The position numbers and the translations under genes were made by a program. This document shows positions 47,214 to 57,463 of a DNA stretch of 64,000 nucleotides, piece after piece (the first letter of the stretch is position 1; each line of letters begins with the position of its first letter). The notes under the pieces are model-generated. The model had not been told where the DNA came from. It did not search any database and saw only the letters and a list, made by a program, of their open reading frames with translations. Origin of the DNA: Tritonibacter horizontis (GTDB lineage: Bacteria > Pseudomonadota > Alphaproteobacteria > Rhodobacterales > Rhodobacteraceae); NCBI RefSeq assembly GCF_001518015.1, contig NZ_LPUY01000054.1, positions 16,199 through 80,198 on the forward strand, given 5' to 3'.

Positions 47214-47987
47214 ATGGCAAAACCGTTGATGGCCAAGGCGACCGCCGTGTGGCTGGTGGACAATACGACAATCGGCTTCAAGCAGATCGCTGATTTTGTG
47301 GGTATGCACGAACTGGAGATCCAGGGCATCGCGGATGGCGATGTGGCGGCCGGGGTCAAGGGCTTTGACCCGGTGTCCAACAACCAGCTGACCCAGGACG
47401 AGATCGCCGCCGCCGAAAAGAACCCGCTGCACAAGATGAAGCTGAAGTTCAACGCCGCAGCAGCGGGCGAGGAAAAACGTCGTGGCCCGCGCTATACACC
47501 GCTGTCCAAGCGGCAGGACCGCCCGAATTCGATCCTGTGGCTGGTCAAGTTCCACCCGGAACTGTCCGATGGCCAGATTGCCAAGCTTGTGGGCACCACC
47601 AAACCGACCATCCAGTCGATCCGCGAGCGCACGCATTGGAACATCTCCAACATGGAGCCCATCGACCCGGTTGCGCTGGGCCTGTGCAAACAGTCCGAAC
47701 TGGATGCCGCCGTTCAGAAGGCCGCGCAGAAGCGGGCCGCCGAAGGTGGTGTGATGAGCGATGACGAACGCCGCAAGCTGGTGTCGACCGAACAGTCTCT
47801 GGAGATGGACGCGGAGCCGAAAATGCCCACCGCCATCGAAGGGCTGGAAACCTTCACCCTCGGGTCCACTTTCAGCACCGACAAGAAGGAAGCAGAAGAG
47901 CCGATCCGGGATGCCGACAGCTTCTTCAACCTGCCGGCGGGTGATGATGAGGACGACGAAGACGACAGCGACGATCCGCGCTACTGA
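47214..47987 (+). CDS. DUF1013 protein, TrcR-like cell cycle regulator
   Basis: A 257-residue DUF1013 protein; database names call the family cell cycle transcriptional regulator TrcR (recalled). Two helix-turn-helix-like stretches are seen: TTIGFKQIADFVGMHELEIQ and DGQIAKLVGTTKPTIQSIRE. The C-terminal 20 residues are almost all D/E. It probably binds DNA or RNA polymerase. ATG at 47214 behind aaaggagaag. Ends at a clear terminator. Confidence 0.85.
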   Translation: MAKPLMAKATAVWLVDNTTIGFKQIADFVGMHELEIQGIADGDVAAGVKGFDPVSNNQLTQDEIAAAEKNPLHKMKLKFNAAAAGEEKRRGPRYTPLSKRQDRPNSILWLVKFHPELSDGQIAKLVGTTKPTIQSIRERTHWNISNMEPIDPVALGLCKQSELDAAVQKAAQKRAAEGGVMSDDERRKLVSTEQSLEMDAEPKMPTAIEGLETFTLGSTFSTDKKEAEEPIRDADSFFNLPAGDDEDDEDDSDDPRY

Positions 47988-48020
47988 GCGCGCGATCGTC
48001 CGCGCCTATCGCAGGGATGG

Positions 48021-48056
48021 CGCCGCCGGCCTTTGGGTTGGCGGCGTCTTTTTTTT
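48021..48056 (+). terminator. Intrinsic terminator after the trcR-like gene
   Basis: CGCCGCC pairs with GGCGGCG and is followed, after TC, by eight T. Confidence 0.85.
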
Positions 48057-48176
48057 GCCCCCTTGCAATTCCTGATTAAATAAGTCAGATAAACCGCACC
48101 CAGCCATCCGGGCAATGATCCCAGACGCGCCCGGTCCAATTGGAAACCGCCAGCCGGATGCGCTGGTGGGGCAGGC

Positions 48177-48704
48177 ATGAGGCAGATCACGATGACAATT
48201 CAGGTTTCCATTCCACAGGGCAAGCGCGTTGGGACGGGGCAACGGCCCCTGGCCACCTTTGGTTTCGACGCCTTTGAGGCGCAGCTGCTGGCACCGCTGC
48301 GGCATTTCCTGACCACCTCGGCGGCGCCGGATTGCCAGGCGTGGCACCGGGCCTTTGTGATCGCGGCGGAGAACTGGGGCGAGGCCCATGGGCTGGCGGT
48401 TGCCTATGCGCTGTGGCCGGTGGTGCGCGAGCTGCGGGCGGTGCGTGGGGGCGATCTGTCGTATAACGACCCGTTGGATCTGGACACGCGCGGGGTGCTG
48501 ACCTCGGATGAGGCATCGCTTCTGGAGATGCTGCATCACATGCGCCGCGACGAGACATGGCAGGCCCGCGACAGGGTAGAGGCGCTGACCCTGGGGCGGA
48601 TGGAGCCGGAGCTGATCCGGGCGGGATTGTCCTTTGCCGACCGGTTTCCCTGTGGCGCCAAACACCGGCTGCGGGGCACCCCGGCGTTGCATCTGGTTGG
48701 CTAG
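48177..48704 (+). CDS. Uncharacterised protein
   Basis: A 175-residue protein that I do not recognise. No signal peptide or membrane segment; two blocks stand out, AENWGEAHGLAVAYALWPV and FADRFPCGAKHRLRGTPALH. An in-frame ATG at 48192 (MTIQVSI) is an alternative start. Coding composition is normal for the window and the gene stands between two well-supported genes on the same strand. Confidence 0.65.
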   Translation: MRQITMTIQVSIPQGKRVGTGQRPLATFGFDAFEAQLLAPLRHFLTTSAAPDCQAWHRAFVIAAENWGEAHGLAVAYALWPVVRELRAVRGGDLSYNDPLDLDTRGVLTSDEASLLEMLHHMRRDETWQARDRVEALTLGRMEPELIRAGLSFADRFPCGAKHRLRGTPALHLVG

Positions 48705-48844
48705 TCCGCAGGCGCCAGGGGGGATTGCCGCCAACCGGGCGGCGGAAACGGTCCCGTCGCCTGCGAATCCCCGCAAGCGGCCTTGCGTGACCGGGGCGTG
48801 GGTAGTAGGCATTTCGCCAACGCATGTCCCGGGAGGCGTTGAGC

Positions 48845-49696
48845 ATGGACGATCCGAAAAACCTGGTTTCCACCGATTGGTTGGCAGCGCATCTGAAGGA
48901 TCCGGATCTGCGGATTCTGGATGCGTCCTGGTATCTGCCGCAGATGGCGCGCGATGCCAAAGCCGAATACGCCGAGGGTCATATCCCTGGCGCGCGGTTC
49001 TTTGACATCGACGAGATTTCGGACCATCGCTCCGATCTGCCGCATATGGCGCCGCCGGTCGAGAAATTCCTGTCGCGCCTGCGCGCCATGGGCGTCGGCG
49101 ATGGGCATCAGGTGGTGGTCTATGACGGCGCCGGGTTGTTTTCCGCCGCCCGCGTGTGGTGGCTGTTCCGGCTGATGGGGCAGACCAATGTCGCCGTTCT
49201 GGATGGCGGCCTGCCAAAGTGGAAGGCCGAGGGCCGCGCGCTGGAAGATCTGCCACCGGTGATCCGGGACCGCCATATGACGGTCCGGCTGCAGAACCAT
49301 CTGGTGCGCGATGTGACGCAGGTGTCGTCCGCGGCCAAGCTGGGCGATCACGAGATCATTGATGCGCGCGCCGCTGATCGGTTCCGGGGCACCGCGCCAG
49401 AGCCGCGACCGGGCATGCGCGCGGGCCATATCCCCGGCTCCAAGAACGTGCCCTTCACAACTCTGCTCAGTGCCAATGGAACCATGAAGGATGCCGACGG
49501 CTTGCGTGCTGTTTTTACCGCCGCCGGCGTTGACCTTGGCAAACCTGCCATTACCTCCTGCGGATCCGGCGTCACTGCCGCCGTGCTGAACCTCGCGCTG
49601 GAGCGGATGGGGAAACACGACCATGCGCTTTATGACGGGTCCTGGTCCGAATGGGGCGCCTTTCCAACTCTTCCCGTTGCAACCGGAGACGACTGA
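48845..49696 (+). CDS. sseA: 3-mercaptopyruvate sulfurtransferase
   Basis: A 283-residue two-domain rhodanese. The N-terminal domain is inactive (YDGAG in place of the active loop) and the C-terminal one carries catalytic C239 in CGSGVTA, the loop that marks mercaptopyruvate rather than thiosulfate enzymes. Transfers sulfur from mercaptopyruvate to acceptors. ATG at 48845 behind gggaggcg. It overlaps the next aminotransferase gene by one base; that enzyme could make mercaptopyruvate from cysteine, so the pair may form a short pathway. Confidence 0.93.
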   Translation: MDDPKNLVSTDWLAAHLKDPDLRILDASWYLPQMARDAKAEYAEGHIPGARFFDIDEISDHRSDLPHMAPPVEKFLSRLRAMGVGDGHQVVVYDGAGLFSAARVWWLFRLMGQTNVAVLDGGLPKWKAEGRALEDLPPVIRDRHMTVRLQNHLVRDVTQVSSAAKLGDHEIIDARAADRFRGTAPEPRPGMRAGHIPGSKNVPFTTLLSANGTMKDADGLRAVFTAAGVDLGKPAITSCGSGVTAAVLNLALERMGKHDHALYDGSWSEWGAFPTLPVATGDD

Positions 49697-50880
49697 TGTT
49701 CGAGAACCTGAAACCGCAGCCCGCTGACAAGATCCTGGCGCTGATGCAGATGTACCGCGACGATCCGCGGCAGGAGAAGGTGGACCTCGGGGTTGGTGTT
49801 TACAAAAACGCCGAAGGTGTGACCCCGGTCATGCGCGCCGTCAAAGCGGCCGAGCATCGCCTGTGGGAGCAGCAGACCACCAAGGCCTATACCGGGCTTG
49901 CCGGCGATCCGGCCTATGCCGATGCGATGATTGAACTGATCCTGGGCAACGCGGTCGAGCAGGACAAGATCGCCGCCGTCGCCACCCCCGGTGGCACCGG
50001 CGCGGTGCGTCAGGCCTTTGAGCTGGTGCGCATGGCCAACCCGGCGGCGCGGGTGTTTGTGTCCGATCCGACCTGGCCGAACCATGTGTCGATCCTGAAA
50101 TACCTCGGCATTGAAACGGTGCCCTACCGCTATTTCGACGCCGAGACCCGCGCCGTGGATTTCGACGGCATGATCGAGGATCTGAAAGGCGCCAAGGCCG
50201 GCGATATCGTGCTGCTGCATGGGTGCTGTCACAACCCGACCGGCGCCAACCTGAACCAGAGCCAATGGCAGGCGGTTGTCGAGCTGTTGAACCAGGGCGG
50301 TTTGATCCCAATGATCGACATTGCCTATCAGGGGTTTGGCGACGGCCTGGAAGAAGACGCGGCGGGCGTGCGCATGGTTGCCTCCTCGGTGCCGGAATGT
50401 CTGATCGCGGCGAGCTGTTCCAAGAACTTCGGGATCTACCGCGAACGCACGGGCCTGTTGATGGCGATCAGCCAGCAGGGGGATGCGCAGGCGCTGAACC
50501 AGAAGACCTTGGCCTTTCTCAACCGCCAGAACTATTCATTCCCGCCGGACCACGGCGCGCGGGTGGTGACCACGATCCTGACGGATGATGCGTTGCGGGC
50601 CGATTGGAAGGCTGAGCTGGAAGATGTGCGTCTTGCGATGCTGGGATTGCGCCAGCAACTGGCTGACGAGTTGCAGCGGCTGACCGGCTCCGACCGGTTT
50701 GGCTTCATCGCGCAGCACCGTGGCATGTTCTCGCTGCTGGGCACCACGCCGGAGCTGGTGGAGCAGATGCGGGTCGATCATGGCATCTATATGGTGGGCG
50801 ACAGCCGGTTGAACATTGCGGGCCTCAACGCGCAGAGCGTGCCGATCCTGGCCAAGGCGATTGTCGACGCGGGGGTCTGA
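49696..50880 (+). CDS. Aspartate/aromatic amino acid aminotransferase (class I)
   Basis: A 394-residue PLP aminotransferase of the AspC/TyrB group: LGVGVYKNAEG at the start, HGCCHNPTGANL, IDIAYQGFGDG and the PLP lysine K243 in SCSKNFGIYRERTG. Substrates may be aspartate, aromatic amino acids or cysteine. Its start overlaps the sulfurtransferase stop (tgATGa type), so they are coupled. Ends at an intrinsic terminator. Confidence 0.92.
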   Translation: MFENLKPQPADKILALMQMYRDDPRQEKVDLGVGVYKNAEGVTPVMRAVKAAEHRLWEQQTTKAYTGLAGDPAYADAMIELILGNAVEQDKIAAVATPGGTGAVRQAFELVRMANPAARVFVSDPTWPNHVSILKYLGIETVPYRYFDAETRAVDFDGMIEDLKGAKAGDIVLLHGCCHNPTGANLNQSQWQAVVELLNQGGLIPMIDIAYQGFGDGLEEDAAGVRMVASSVPECLIAASCSKNFGIYRERTGLLMAISQQGDAQALNQKTLAFLNRQNYSFPPDHGARVVTTILTDDALRADWKAELEDVRLAMLGLRQQLADELQRLTGSDRFGFIAQHRGMFSLLGTTPELVEQMRVDHGIYMVGDSRLNIAGLNAQSVPILAKAIVDAGV

Positions 50881-50918
50881 GCCCGAGCTGAGCCTCGGAA
50901 CCTCTGAAGCACCTGGAA

Positions 50919-50949
50919 AACGCGCCCCGACCTCGGTGGCGCGTTTTTT
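50919..50949 (+). terminator. Intrinsic terminator after the aminotransferase gene
   Basis: AACGCGCC pairs with GGCGCGTT around an 11-base loop, followed by a T-run. Confidence 0.88.
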
Positions 50950-51242
50950 GCTGCGATCCCGCCGGGCTGCGGCGCGGCTTGTTGTCGGCAAGGGGGCGTT
51001 CTCCCGCCCGGGGAGCCTGCATTTGAAATGCAGCCGCCCCCGTTGGGCCGGGCGCCGCTGCGCGGCGCAACAAAAACGTCCCTGCTGCAATGTGGTTCTA
51101 CGGCGCCGCAGGCCGGGCACCGCGTCAGCGGTGCCCGGCCCAACGCCTGGAGGGGGCTGTCTGTCGGCAGACAGGCCCTGATCAGGGGGCGGGAGCTCCC
51201 GCCCGCCATGGGCGGTTTTGCCTCCCGCACCGGAGGGCAAAG
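50950..51242. repeat. Cluster of GC-rich hairpins between two terminators
   Basis: About 290 bases with at least four near-perfect inverted repeats: CTGCATTT/AAATGCAG, CCGGGCACCGC/GCGGTGCCCGG, CTGTCTG/CAGACAG, and the palindrome GGGCGGGAGCTCCCGCCC. No gene is supported. It looks like a mosaic of repeat units rather than random spacer. Confidence 0.6.
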
Positions 51243-51273
51243 AAAAACGCGGCCCGCCGAGGGGGGCCGCGTT
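51243..51273 (-). terminator. Intrinsic terminator after amtB
   Basis: On the minus strand AACGCGGCC pairs with GGCCGCGTT and a T-run follows. It starts 32 bases past the amtB stop. Confidence 0.85.
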
Positions 51274-51304
51274 TCGGATCTGTCGCCGTGGAGTGGCGGG
51301 GCGT

Positions 51305-52624
<1,320 letters not shown>

Positions 52625-52654
52625 TGTTTTGGGCTTTCCTTTACGGAGGGCGCG

Positions 52655-52993
52655 TCAGAGCGCGTCTTGATTGGTTTCGCCGGTGCGCACGCGCACGGCC
52701 TGTGCCACGTCGAGCACGAAGATCTTGCCATCACCGATCTTGCCGGTGCGGGCGGTCTTGGTGATCGTTTCGACGACCTGGTCGGCCAGATCGGAGGGCA
52801 CCACGATCTCCAGTTTCACCTTGGGAACGAAATTCACTTCGTATTCCGCGCCACGGTAGATCTCGGTGTGGCCGGCTTGTGCGCCAAAGCCCTTGATTTC
52901 AGTTACCATCAAACCGGATACACCGAGTTCGGTCAGCGCTTCGCGGACCTCCTCCAGTTTGAAGGGTTTGATGGCTGCAATGATCAATTTCAT
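52655..52993 (-). CDS. glnK: Nitrogen regulatory protein P-II (GlnK)
   Basis: A 112-residue P-II signal protein: [21 protein letters not shown]-loop [20 protein letters not shown] with uridylylation site Y51, and [12 protein letters not shown] near the end. Blocks AmtB when nitrogen is sufficient. The ATG at 52993 gives the family N-terminus. The upstream region (52994-53268) is AT-rich near 53110-53150 and probably holds a nitrogen-controlled promoter; I could not identify a convincing NtrC or sigma-54 site. Confidence 0.96.
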   Translation of the reverse strand: MKLIIAAIKPFKLEEVREALTELGVSGLMVTEIKGFGAQAGHTEIYRGAEYEVNFVPKVKLEIVVPSDLADQVVETITKTARTGKIGDGKIFVLDVAQAVRVRTGETNQDAL

Positions 52994-53268
52994 CTCGACA
53001 CCCTTTCCCGGGCTCCCCGCCCGCTGTTGCAGGGGCAGAAGACCGTCCCTCCCGAGTCGGGGGAACGTTTCTGAGGTGGTCAGACGCCTGCTTTCTGGGC
53101 GCTGGCACAATAAACTCGCTCAAAAAAGGTGCTTTGCTTATTATTTAGGCTTAATGGGAATGGGGTTTGGCGAGAATCCGCCTCTCTACAATGGCGGCCA
53201 GAGCCGCTATTCTGTGCAAAACGGGCAGGGCATAAGTCCGCTCAAGAGCAGTCAGGACAGGATTTAGC

Positions 53269-55488
53269 ATGACGCAGGGGCGCAATTCCGGGCGTGGATC
53301 ACAGGGGCGCGGTCGGGGATCGCTGGTGGCCGACAAACGCTATGCCGCCGGTGGCGGACGCAAAGAGGTTAAGAAACCGCGTCGCAAGGCCTCCGCTTCC
53401 ACCCGCAAGGGCTGGAGCCTGTTCGGACGCCGCAAGCCGAAGGTGGTGCGCAAACCGCGCGGGATTCTGGGCTGGCTGCTGGTGCCGGTCCGGCTCGTGG
53501 GGCGTGTGATCTGGGCGGTGTCCTGGCGCATGGGCGTGTTGGCGGGTCTGGCGCTCGCAGGGGCGGTGGCGTTTCACTATACCAAACTGCCGGATTACCA
53601 GGCGCTGCTGGATGGCCGAAACCAGGGCTCTGTCACTTTGCTGGACCGCGACGGTGACATATTCGCCTGGCGTGGGGATCAGTTTGGCGGTGTCGTGACC
53701 ACGGATACGGTATCGCCCTTTCTGAAGAACGCGATTGTCGCGACCGAGGACAAGCGGTTTTTCCGCCATTTCGGCGTCAGCCCGCGCGGCGTGGCCAGCG
53801 CGGTCCGCATCAACCTGAGCGAAGGGCGCGGGCCGTTGTCCGGGCATGGCGGCTCGACGATCACCCAACAGACGGCCAAGCTGATGTGCCTCGGGGTGAA
53901 CTACGATCCCGCGATCTGGAAAACCGAAGCCGCCTATGAGGCAGATTGCCGCCAGTCGTCCCTGTGGCGCAAGGCCAAGGAAGCGATCTTTGCCATGGCG
54001 ATGGAGGCGAAGTACTCCAAGAACGAAATCCTCTCCATCTATATGAACCGCGCCTATATGGGCGGCGGGGCCTATGGCGCCGAAGCGGCGGCGCAGCGGT
54101 TCTTTGGCAAGTCGGCCAATGAGGTGGACGCAGCCGAGGCCGCGATGCTGGCCGGTCTGCTCACTGCACCCTCGGCGCTGGCTCCGACCAGCAATATCGA
54201 ACGGTCCCGCAATCGCGCGGCCACGGTGCTGCGACTGATGGAAGAACAGGGCTATCTGAGCGAGGCGGAACGGCGGGCCGCAATCAACGATCCGGCTGAG
54301 CTGAGCGAGGCTGCCGCCGCGCGGGCGGGGGGCTATTTTGCCGATTGGATCATGGATACGGTGCCTTCGTTCCTGGGCGATCAGACCACCGAGGACGTGG
54401 TGATCCGCACAACTCTTGACCAGCGTTTGCAGCTGGCGGCGGAGGATGCCGTCAACTTCGTGTTTGAAAACAAGGTGCGCGAGGAATCAAAAGCCCAGGC
54501 CGCCGTGGTGGTGATGAGCGCCGACGGCGCGGTGCGCGCCATGGTCGGCGGCCGCAAGGTGCGGGCCTCCGGGGTGTTCAACCGGGCCACACAGGCCAGC
54601 CGGCAGACCGGGTCTTCTTTCAAGCCCTTTGTATATGCGGCGGCGCTGGAGCTGGGGTATTCCCCCTATGACCGGGTGCTGGATGCGGAATACTGTCTGG
54701 ATATTCCCGGCTCTGGCCCCTGGTGTCCGAAGAACTATACCAACAAACATTATGGTCAGGTGACGCTGGCGCAGGCGCTCCGGGATTCGCTGAACGTCCC
54801 CGCGGTCAAGATTTCCGAGGCGGTCGGGCGGGACACCGTGCGCCATGTGGCGGGCGAGTTCGGGATCGAAAGCAGTCTGGCGGATGGCCCGGCCCTGGCG
54901 CTGGGCGCGTCCGAGAGTACCCTGATCGAGATGACCGGGGCCTATGCGGGCATCCTCAACGGGGGGTCGTCCGTGACGCCTTATGGGGTCGAGGCACTGA
55001 CCATTGTCGGCGACAGCGAGCCACTGATGGGCGCATCGGGCGGCATGGGAGAGCGGGTGATCCGCCCCGAAGCCGCGCAGGAGCTGATCTGGATGATGGA
55101 AAAGGTCATCGCAGGTGGCACCGGCCAGCGCGCCCAGATCCCCGGTTGGGAGGCGGCGGGCAAGTCGGGCACCACATCGGCGGCCAAGGACGCCTGGTTT
55201 ATCGGCTTTACCGCTGACTATGTGGCCGGGGTCTGGATGGGGTATGACGACAACACCCCCTTGACCGGTGTCACCGGTGGCGGCCTGCCTGCGGAAATTT
55301 GGCGCGAGACCATGGTGCGGGTGCATGATGGCCTGACCCCGAAACCCTTGCCGATGCGTGCGCCGGAGCCAATTGTTGTTCCGCAACAGGATCAGCCCCA
55401 GCAGCGTGCGCCCTCTGGCGGCGGCGGGCTTGGTCGCGAGATCGAGCGCACCCTGAATGGGGTGCTGCGCGGTATCTTCGGCAACTGA
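53269..55488 (+). CDS. Class A penicillin-binding protein (PBP1A-like)
   Basis: A 739-residue bifunctional peptidoglycan synthase. A very basic cytoplasmic tail (1-68) and one membrane segment (about 85-103) precede the GT51 glycosyltransferase with catalytic E160 in ATEDKRFFRHFGV and HGGSTITQQTAK. The transpeptidase domain has SSFK (S449 nucleophile), DSLN and KSGTT. A proline/glutamine-rich stretch precedes the C-terminal helix. Builds and cross-links the cell wall. Confidence 0.93.
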   Translation: MTQGRNSGRGSQGRGRGSLVADKRYAAGGGRKEVKKPRRKASASTRKGWSLFGRRKPKVVRKPRGILGWLLVPVRLVGRVIWAVSWRMGVLAGLALAGAVAFHYTKLPDYQALLDGRNQGSVTLLDRDGDIFAWRGDQFGGVVTTDTVSPFLKNAIVATEDKRFFRHFGVSPRGVASAVRINLSEGRGPLSGHGGSTITQQTAKLMCLGVNYDPAIWKTEAAYEADCRQSSLWRKAKEAIFAMAMEAKYSKNEILSIYMNRAYMGGGAYGAEAAAQRFFGKSANEVDAAEAAMLAGLLTAPSALAPTSNIERSRNRAATVLRLMEEQGYLSEAERRAAINDPAELSEAAAARAGGYFADWIMDTVPSFLGDQTTEDVVIRTTLDQRLQLAAEDAVNFVFENKVREESKAQAAVVVMSADGAVRAMVGGRKVRASGVFNRATQASRQTGSSFKPFVYAAALELGYSPYDRVLDAEYCLDIPGSGPWCPKNYTNKHYGQVTLAQALRDSLNVPAVKISEAVGRDTVRHVAGEFGIESSLADGPALALGASESTLIEMTGAYAGILNGGSSVTPYGVEALTIVGDSEPLMGASGGMGERVIRPEAAQELIWMMEKVIAGGTGQRAQIPGWEAAGKSGTTSAAKDAWFIGFTADYVAGVWMGYDDNTPLTGVTGGGLPAEIWRETMVRVHDGLTPKPLPMRAPEPIVVPQQDQPQQRAPSGGGGLGREIERTLNGVLRGIFGN

Positions 55489-55535
55489 GGCTTTTGGCCG
55501 ATGGTTCCTGCCTGTCCCGGGGGGCTGCGGTGGGA

Positions 55536-56021
55536 TCAGCAGGACCGGGTTTGTGCAGGCTGCAGCGATGTTGCCCGCAGCGTGGTTGAAAGATCCGCCA
55601 TGCGGGCGCCCTGCAGACCGGGGAAGGACTGCGGCAGGTTGCGCAGGTCAACCTGTGCCGCCGGGGAGAGACAGGACTGCGGCACGCTCTGCAGCAAAGG
55701 CTGCGCTGTGGCACAGGCGCTGAGACAGCTCTGGCCGCGCGCCAGGGTTTCCGCCGCCTGCGCCCGCAGGGTGGTGATCCGATCAAACAGGTTGCTGGCC
55801 GACGCGGTGGCCGTCGTCTGTGCCAGGGCGCCGGAATGGGCGTCAGTGTCGGCCTGTGGCGCGAAGGTGGCCGCATTTGCGTAGGGCGCGAAAACCGCCA
55901 GTGCAGCGACGGTTGCCAGGCTGGCCGCCAGTCCGCGCAACGAGGTGCTGCACGGCTCAAGCGCGCTGCGGGTGATCAGAGAGATTTGCGTGCTGCGGGT
56001 GCTGTTTGCGGAAAATGCCAT
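55536..56021 (-). CDS. Probable exported protein of unknown function
   Basis: A 161-residue protein I do not recognise. A hydrophobic stretch (about 31-47) ends in YANA, which looks like a signal peptidase site near residue 50. The mature part is alanine-rich with five cysteines, including CLSACATAQPLL and the final residue. The ATG at 56021 sits behind a gaggaccgg site. It may be periplasmic with disulfides; nothing indicates a link to the adjacent GAK genes. Confidence 0.55.
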   Translation of the reverse strand: MAFSANSTRSTQISLITRSALEPCSTSLRGLAASLATVAALAVFAPYANAATFAPQADTDAHSGALAQTTATASASNLFDRITTLRAQAAETLARGQSCLSACATAQPLLQSVPQSCLSPAAQVDLRNLPQSFPGLQGARMADLSTTLRATSLQPAQTRSC

Positions 56022-56212
56022 GGTCCGGTCCTCGTTCAGGAAAGTCTGCTTGCGAACAGGGATAGCGGCGGGCTGAGAAACAGCTGCGATCAAGCTGTGG
56101 CGGAAATGCGGAGCTTTGCGCCACTTTAGCAAGAATTTTTTCAATTCCCCCGCCGACGGGCGGGGCGGCTTGGGCCGATTCTGTTGTGTACAGGGCCAGA
56201 GCCGACAGGCGG

Positions 56213-57397
56213 TCAGCTGAGCGAGATCAAGGTGGTGCAGACCTCGGTGGGATCATAGCGATCCGGGCGGTCCTGTCGCGCCAGCGGATAGCGGTGACAG
56301 CTGACGCCGTGCGCGCGCTGGGCGCGGTCCAGCTCCGGGGCGGGGGTCTGGCTGTCGCAGATGACATGGGTCAGCAGGGCGTCGGTCGGAACGGAATGTC
56401 CCAGATCCGCGCGCAGGGGCGCCAGCAGCGCCGCAATCTGGTCGGTCAGCTGCATGCCGTGACACTCGGGATCGACACCGAGGCTGGGAATATAGACCTT
56501 GGGCACCCGGCGGGCGGCGATGGCGCGACCGACGCCGGCAGGCAGCAGATTGGCGATGACGCTGGAAAACAGGCTGCCGGGCGGGTAGCAGATCAGATCG
56601 CTTGTCTCGATCAGTTTCTGGTTGCGCTTGGGCAGACGGACCGCGTCGGCAGGCAGCGCGTCGATGCCATCCGACAGAAACAACCGGGTGATCCGGGTGC
56701 CGAGCGGCGCGCTCTCCTTGCCTGTCATCTGGCGCTGTCCGATGACGCGCCGCCCGTCTTCCAGCTCAGCGCCGATCTGCAGGTTCACATCCGCAATCGG
56801 GCGCACGGTGCCGCGCACATCGACCATCTTGGACATCAAAAACAGCACCGGCTCCAGCACCCGGTCATTGTCGAGATAGCCCCCCGCGAGGATCAGGTTG
56901 CCGATGCTGGCATTGCGGTAGTCCAGATCGGCCGGCGCGGCCGCTTTGAAATGGCGCAGATAGCCGACGATCAGCTGCCGCATCGGTTTCGACAGCGCCT
57001 TGAGCAGCGGGTGGCTGCCATCGAAGAGCCGCGCCACCTCACGGGCGAGCACCTTGTCTTTTGCCTCTTTTGGCAACCGGTGCGAAAACAGCCGGTAGAT
57101 GTCGGGCTGGCCCAGTTCGGTTTCGTCCGCCAACGCCATCAGGCGGGAGCGCAGATCGCCGACCGCAGGCATGCCGAAGGCCTCGCGCAGCACCTGCGAC
57201 GAGCCACCGCTGTCGAAGGGCGTGATCAGATGGGCCGAGTTGTGGGTATATTGCTTGAGCGTGCGGGAAATGTCGTTCAGCGCGCTGCCGCCGGAGAAAA
57301 ACAACAGCCGGGGCCCGAGATTCGGGGCCGCACGAGAGCGCGCGAGGCGCAGGTTGTCGGGAACCGTGGCTTGGCGTAGGATCGCGATATCGGACAT
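56213..57397 (-). CDS. GAK system CofD/YvcK-like protein
   Basis: A 394-residue protein of the CofD/YvcK superfamily. Visible motifs: FFSGGSALNDISRTLK (34-49), TPFDSGGSSQVLREAFG (59-75), GDLR (80-83), SIGNLILAGGYL (164-175) and PPGSLFSSVIANLLP (272-286). These fit YvcK/GlmR-type nucleotide-sugar binders at least as well as phospholactate transferases, so the actual activity is open. Database families name such proteins 'GAK system CofD-like' (recalled). It is divergent from the other seven genes of the module, 66 bases from the Nudix gene. A GTG six bases upstream is an alternative start. Confidence 0.85.
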   Translation of the reverse strand: MSDIAILRQATVPDNLRLARSRAAPNLGPRLLFFSGGSALNDISRTLKQYTHNSAHLITPFDSGGSSQVLREAFGMPAVGDLRSRLMALADETELGQPDIYRLFSHRLPKEAKDKVLAREVARLFDGSHPLLKALSKPMRQLIVGYLRHFKAAAPADLDYRNASIGNLILAGGYLDNDRVLEPVLFLMSKMVDVRGTVRPIADVNLQIGAELEDGRRVIGQRQMTGKESAPLGTRITRLFLSDGIDALPADAVRLPKRNQKLIETSDLICYPPGSLFSSVIANLLPAGVGRAIAARRVPKVYIPSLGVDPECHGMQLTDQIAALLAPLRADLGHSVPTDALLTHVICDSQTPAPELDRAQRAHGVSCHRYPLARQDRPDRYDPTEVCTTLISLS

Positions 57398-57463
57398 GGT
57401 CACCCATTCGTGCAGCTCGCGGCGACCATGCCATCCCCTGTTTCAAAACACCACAGACTTGCC

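Noticed and set aside
52994..53150. Sigma-54 promoter or NtrC dyad for glnK-amtB
   Set aside because: TGGCAC and GGTGC fragments occur, but spacing and partner elements do not fit either consensus.
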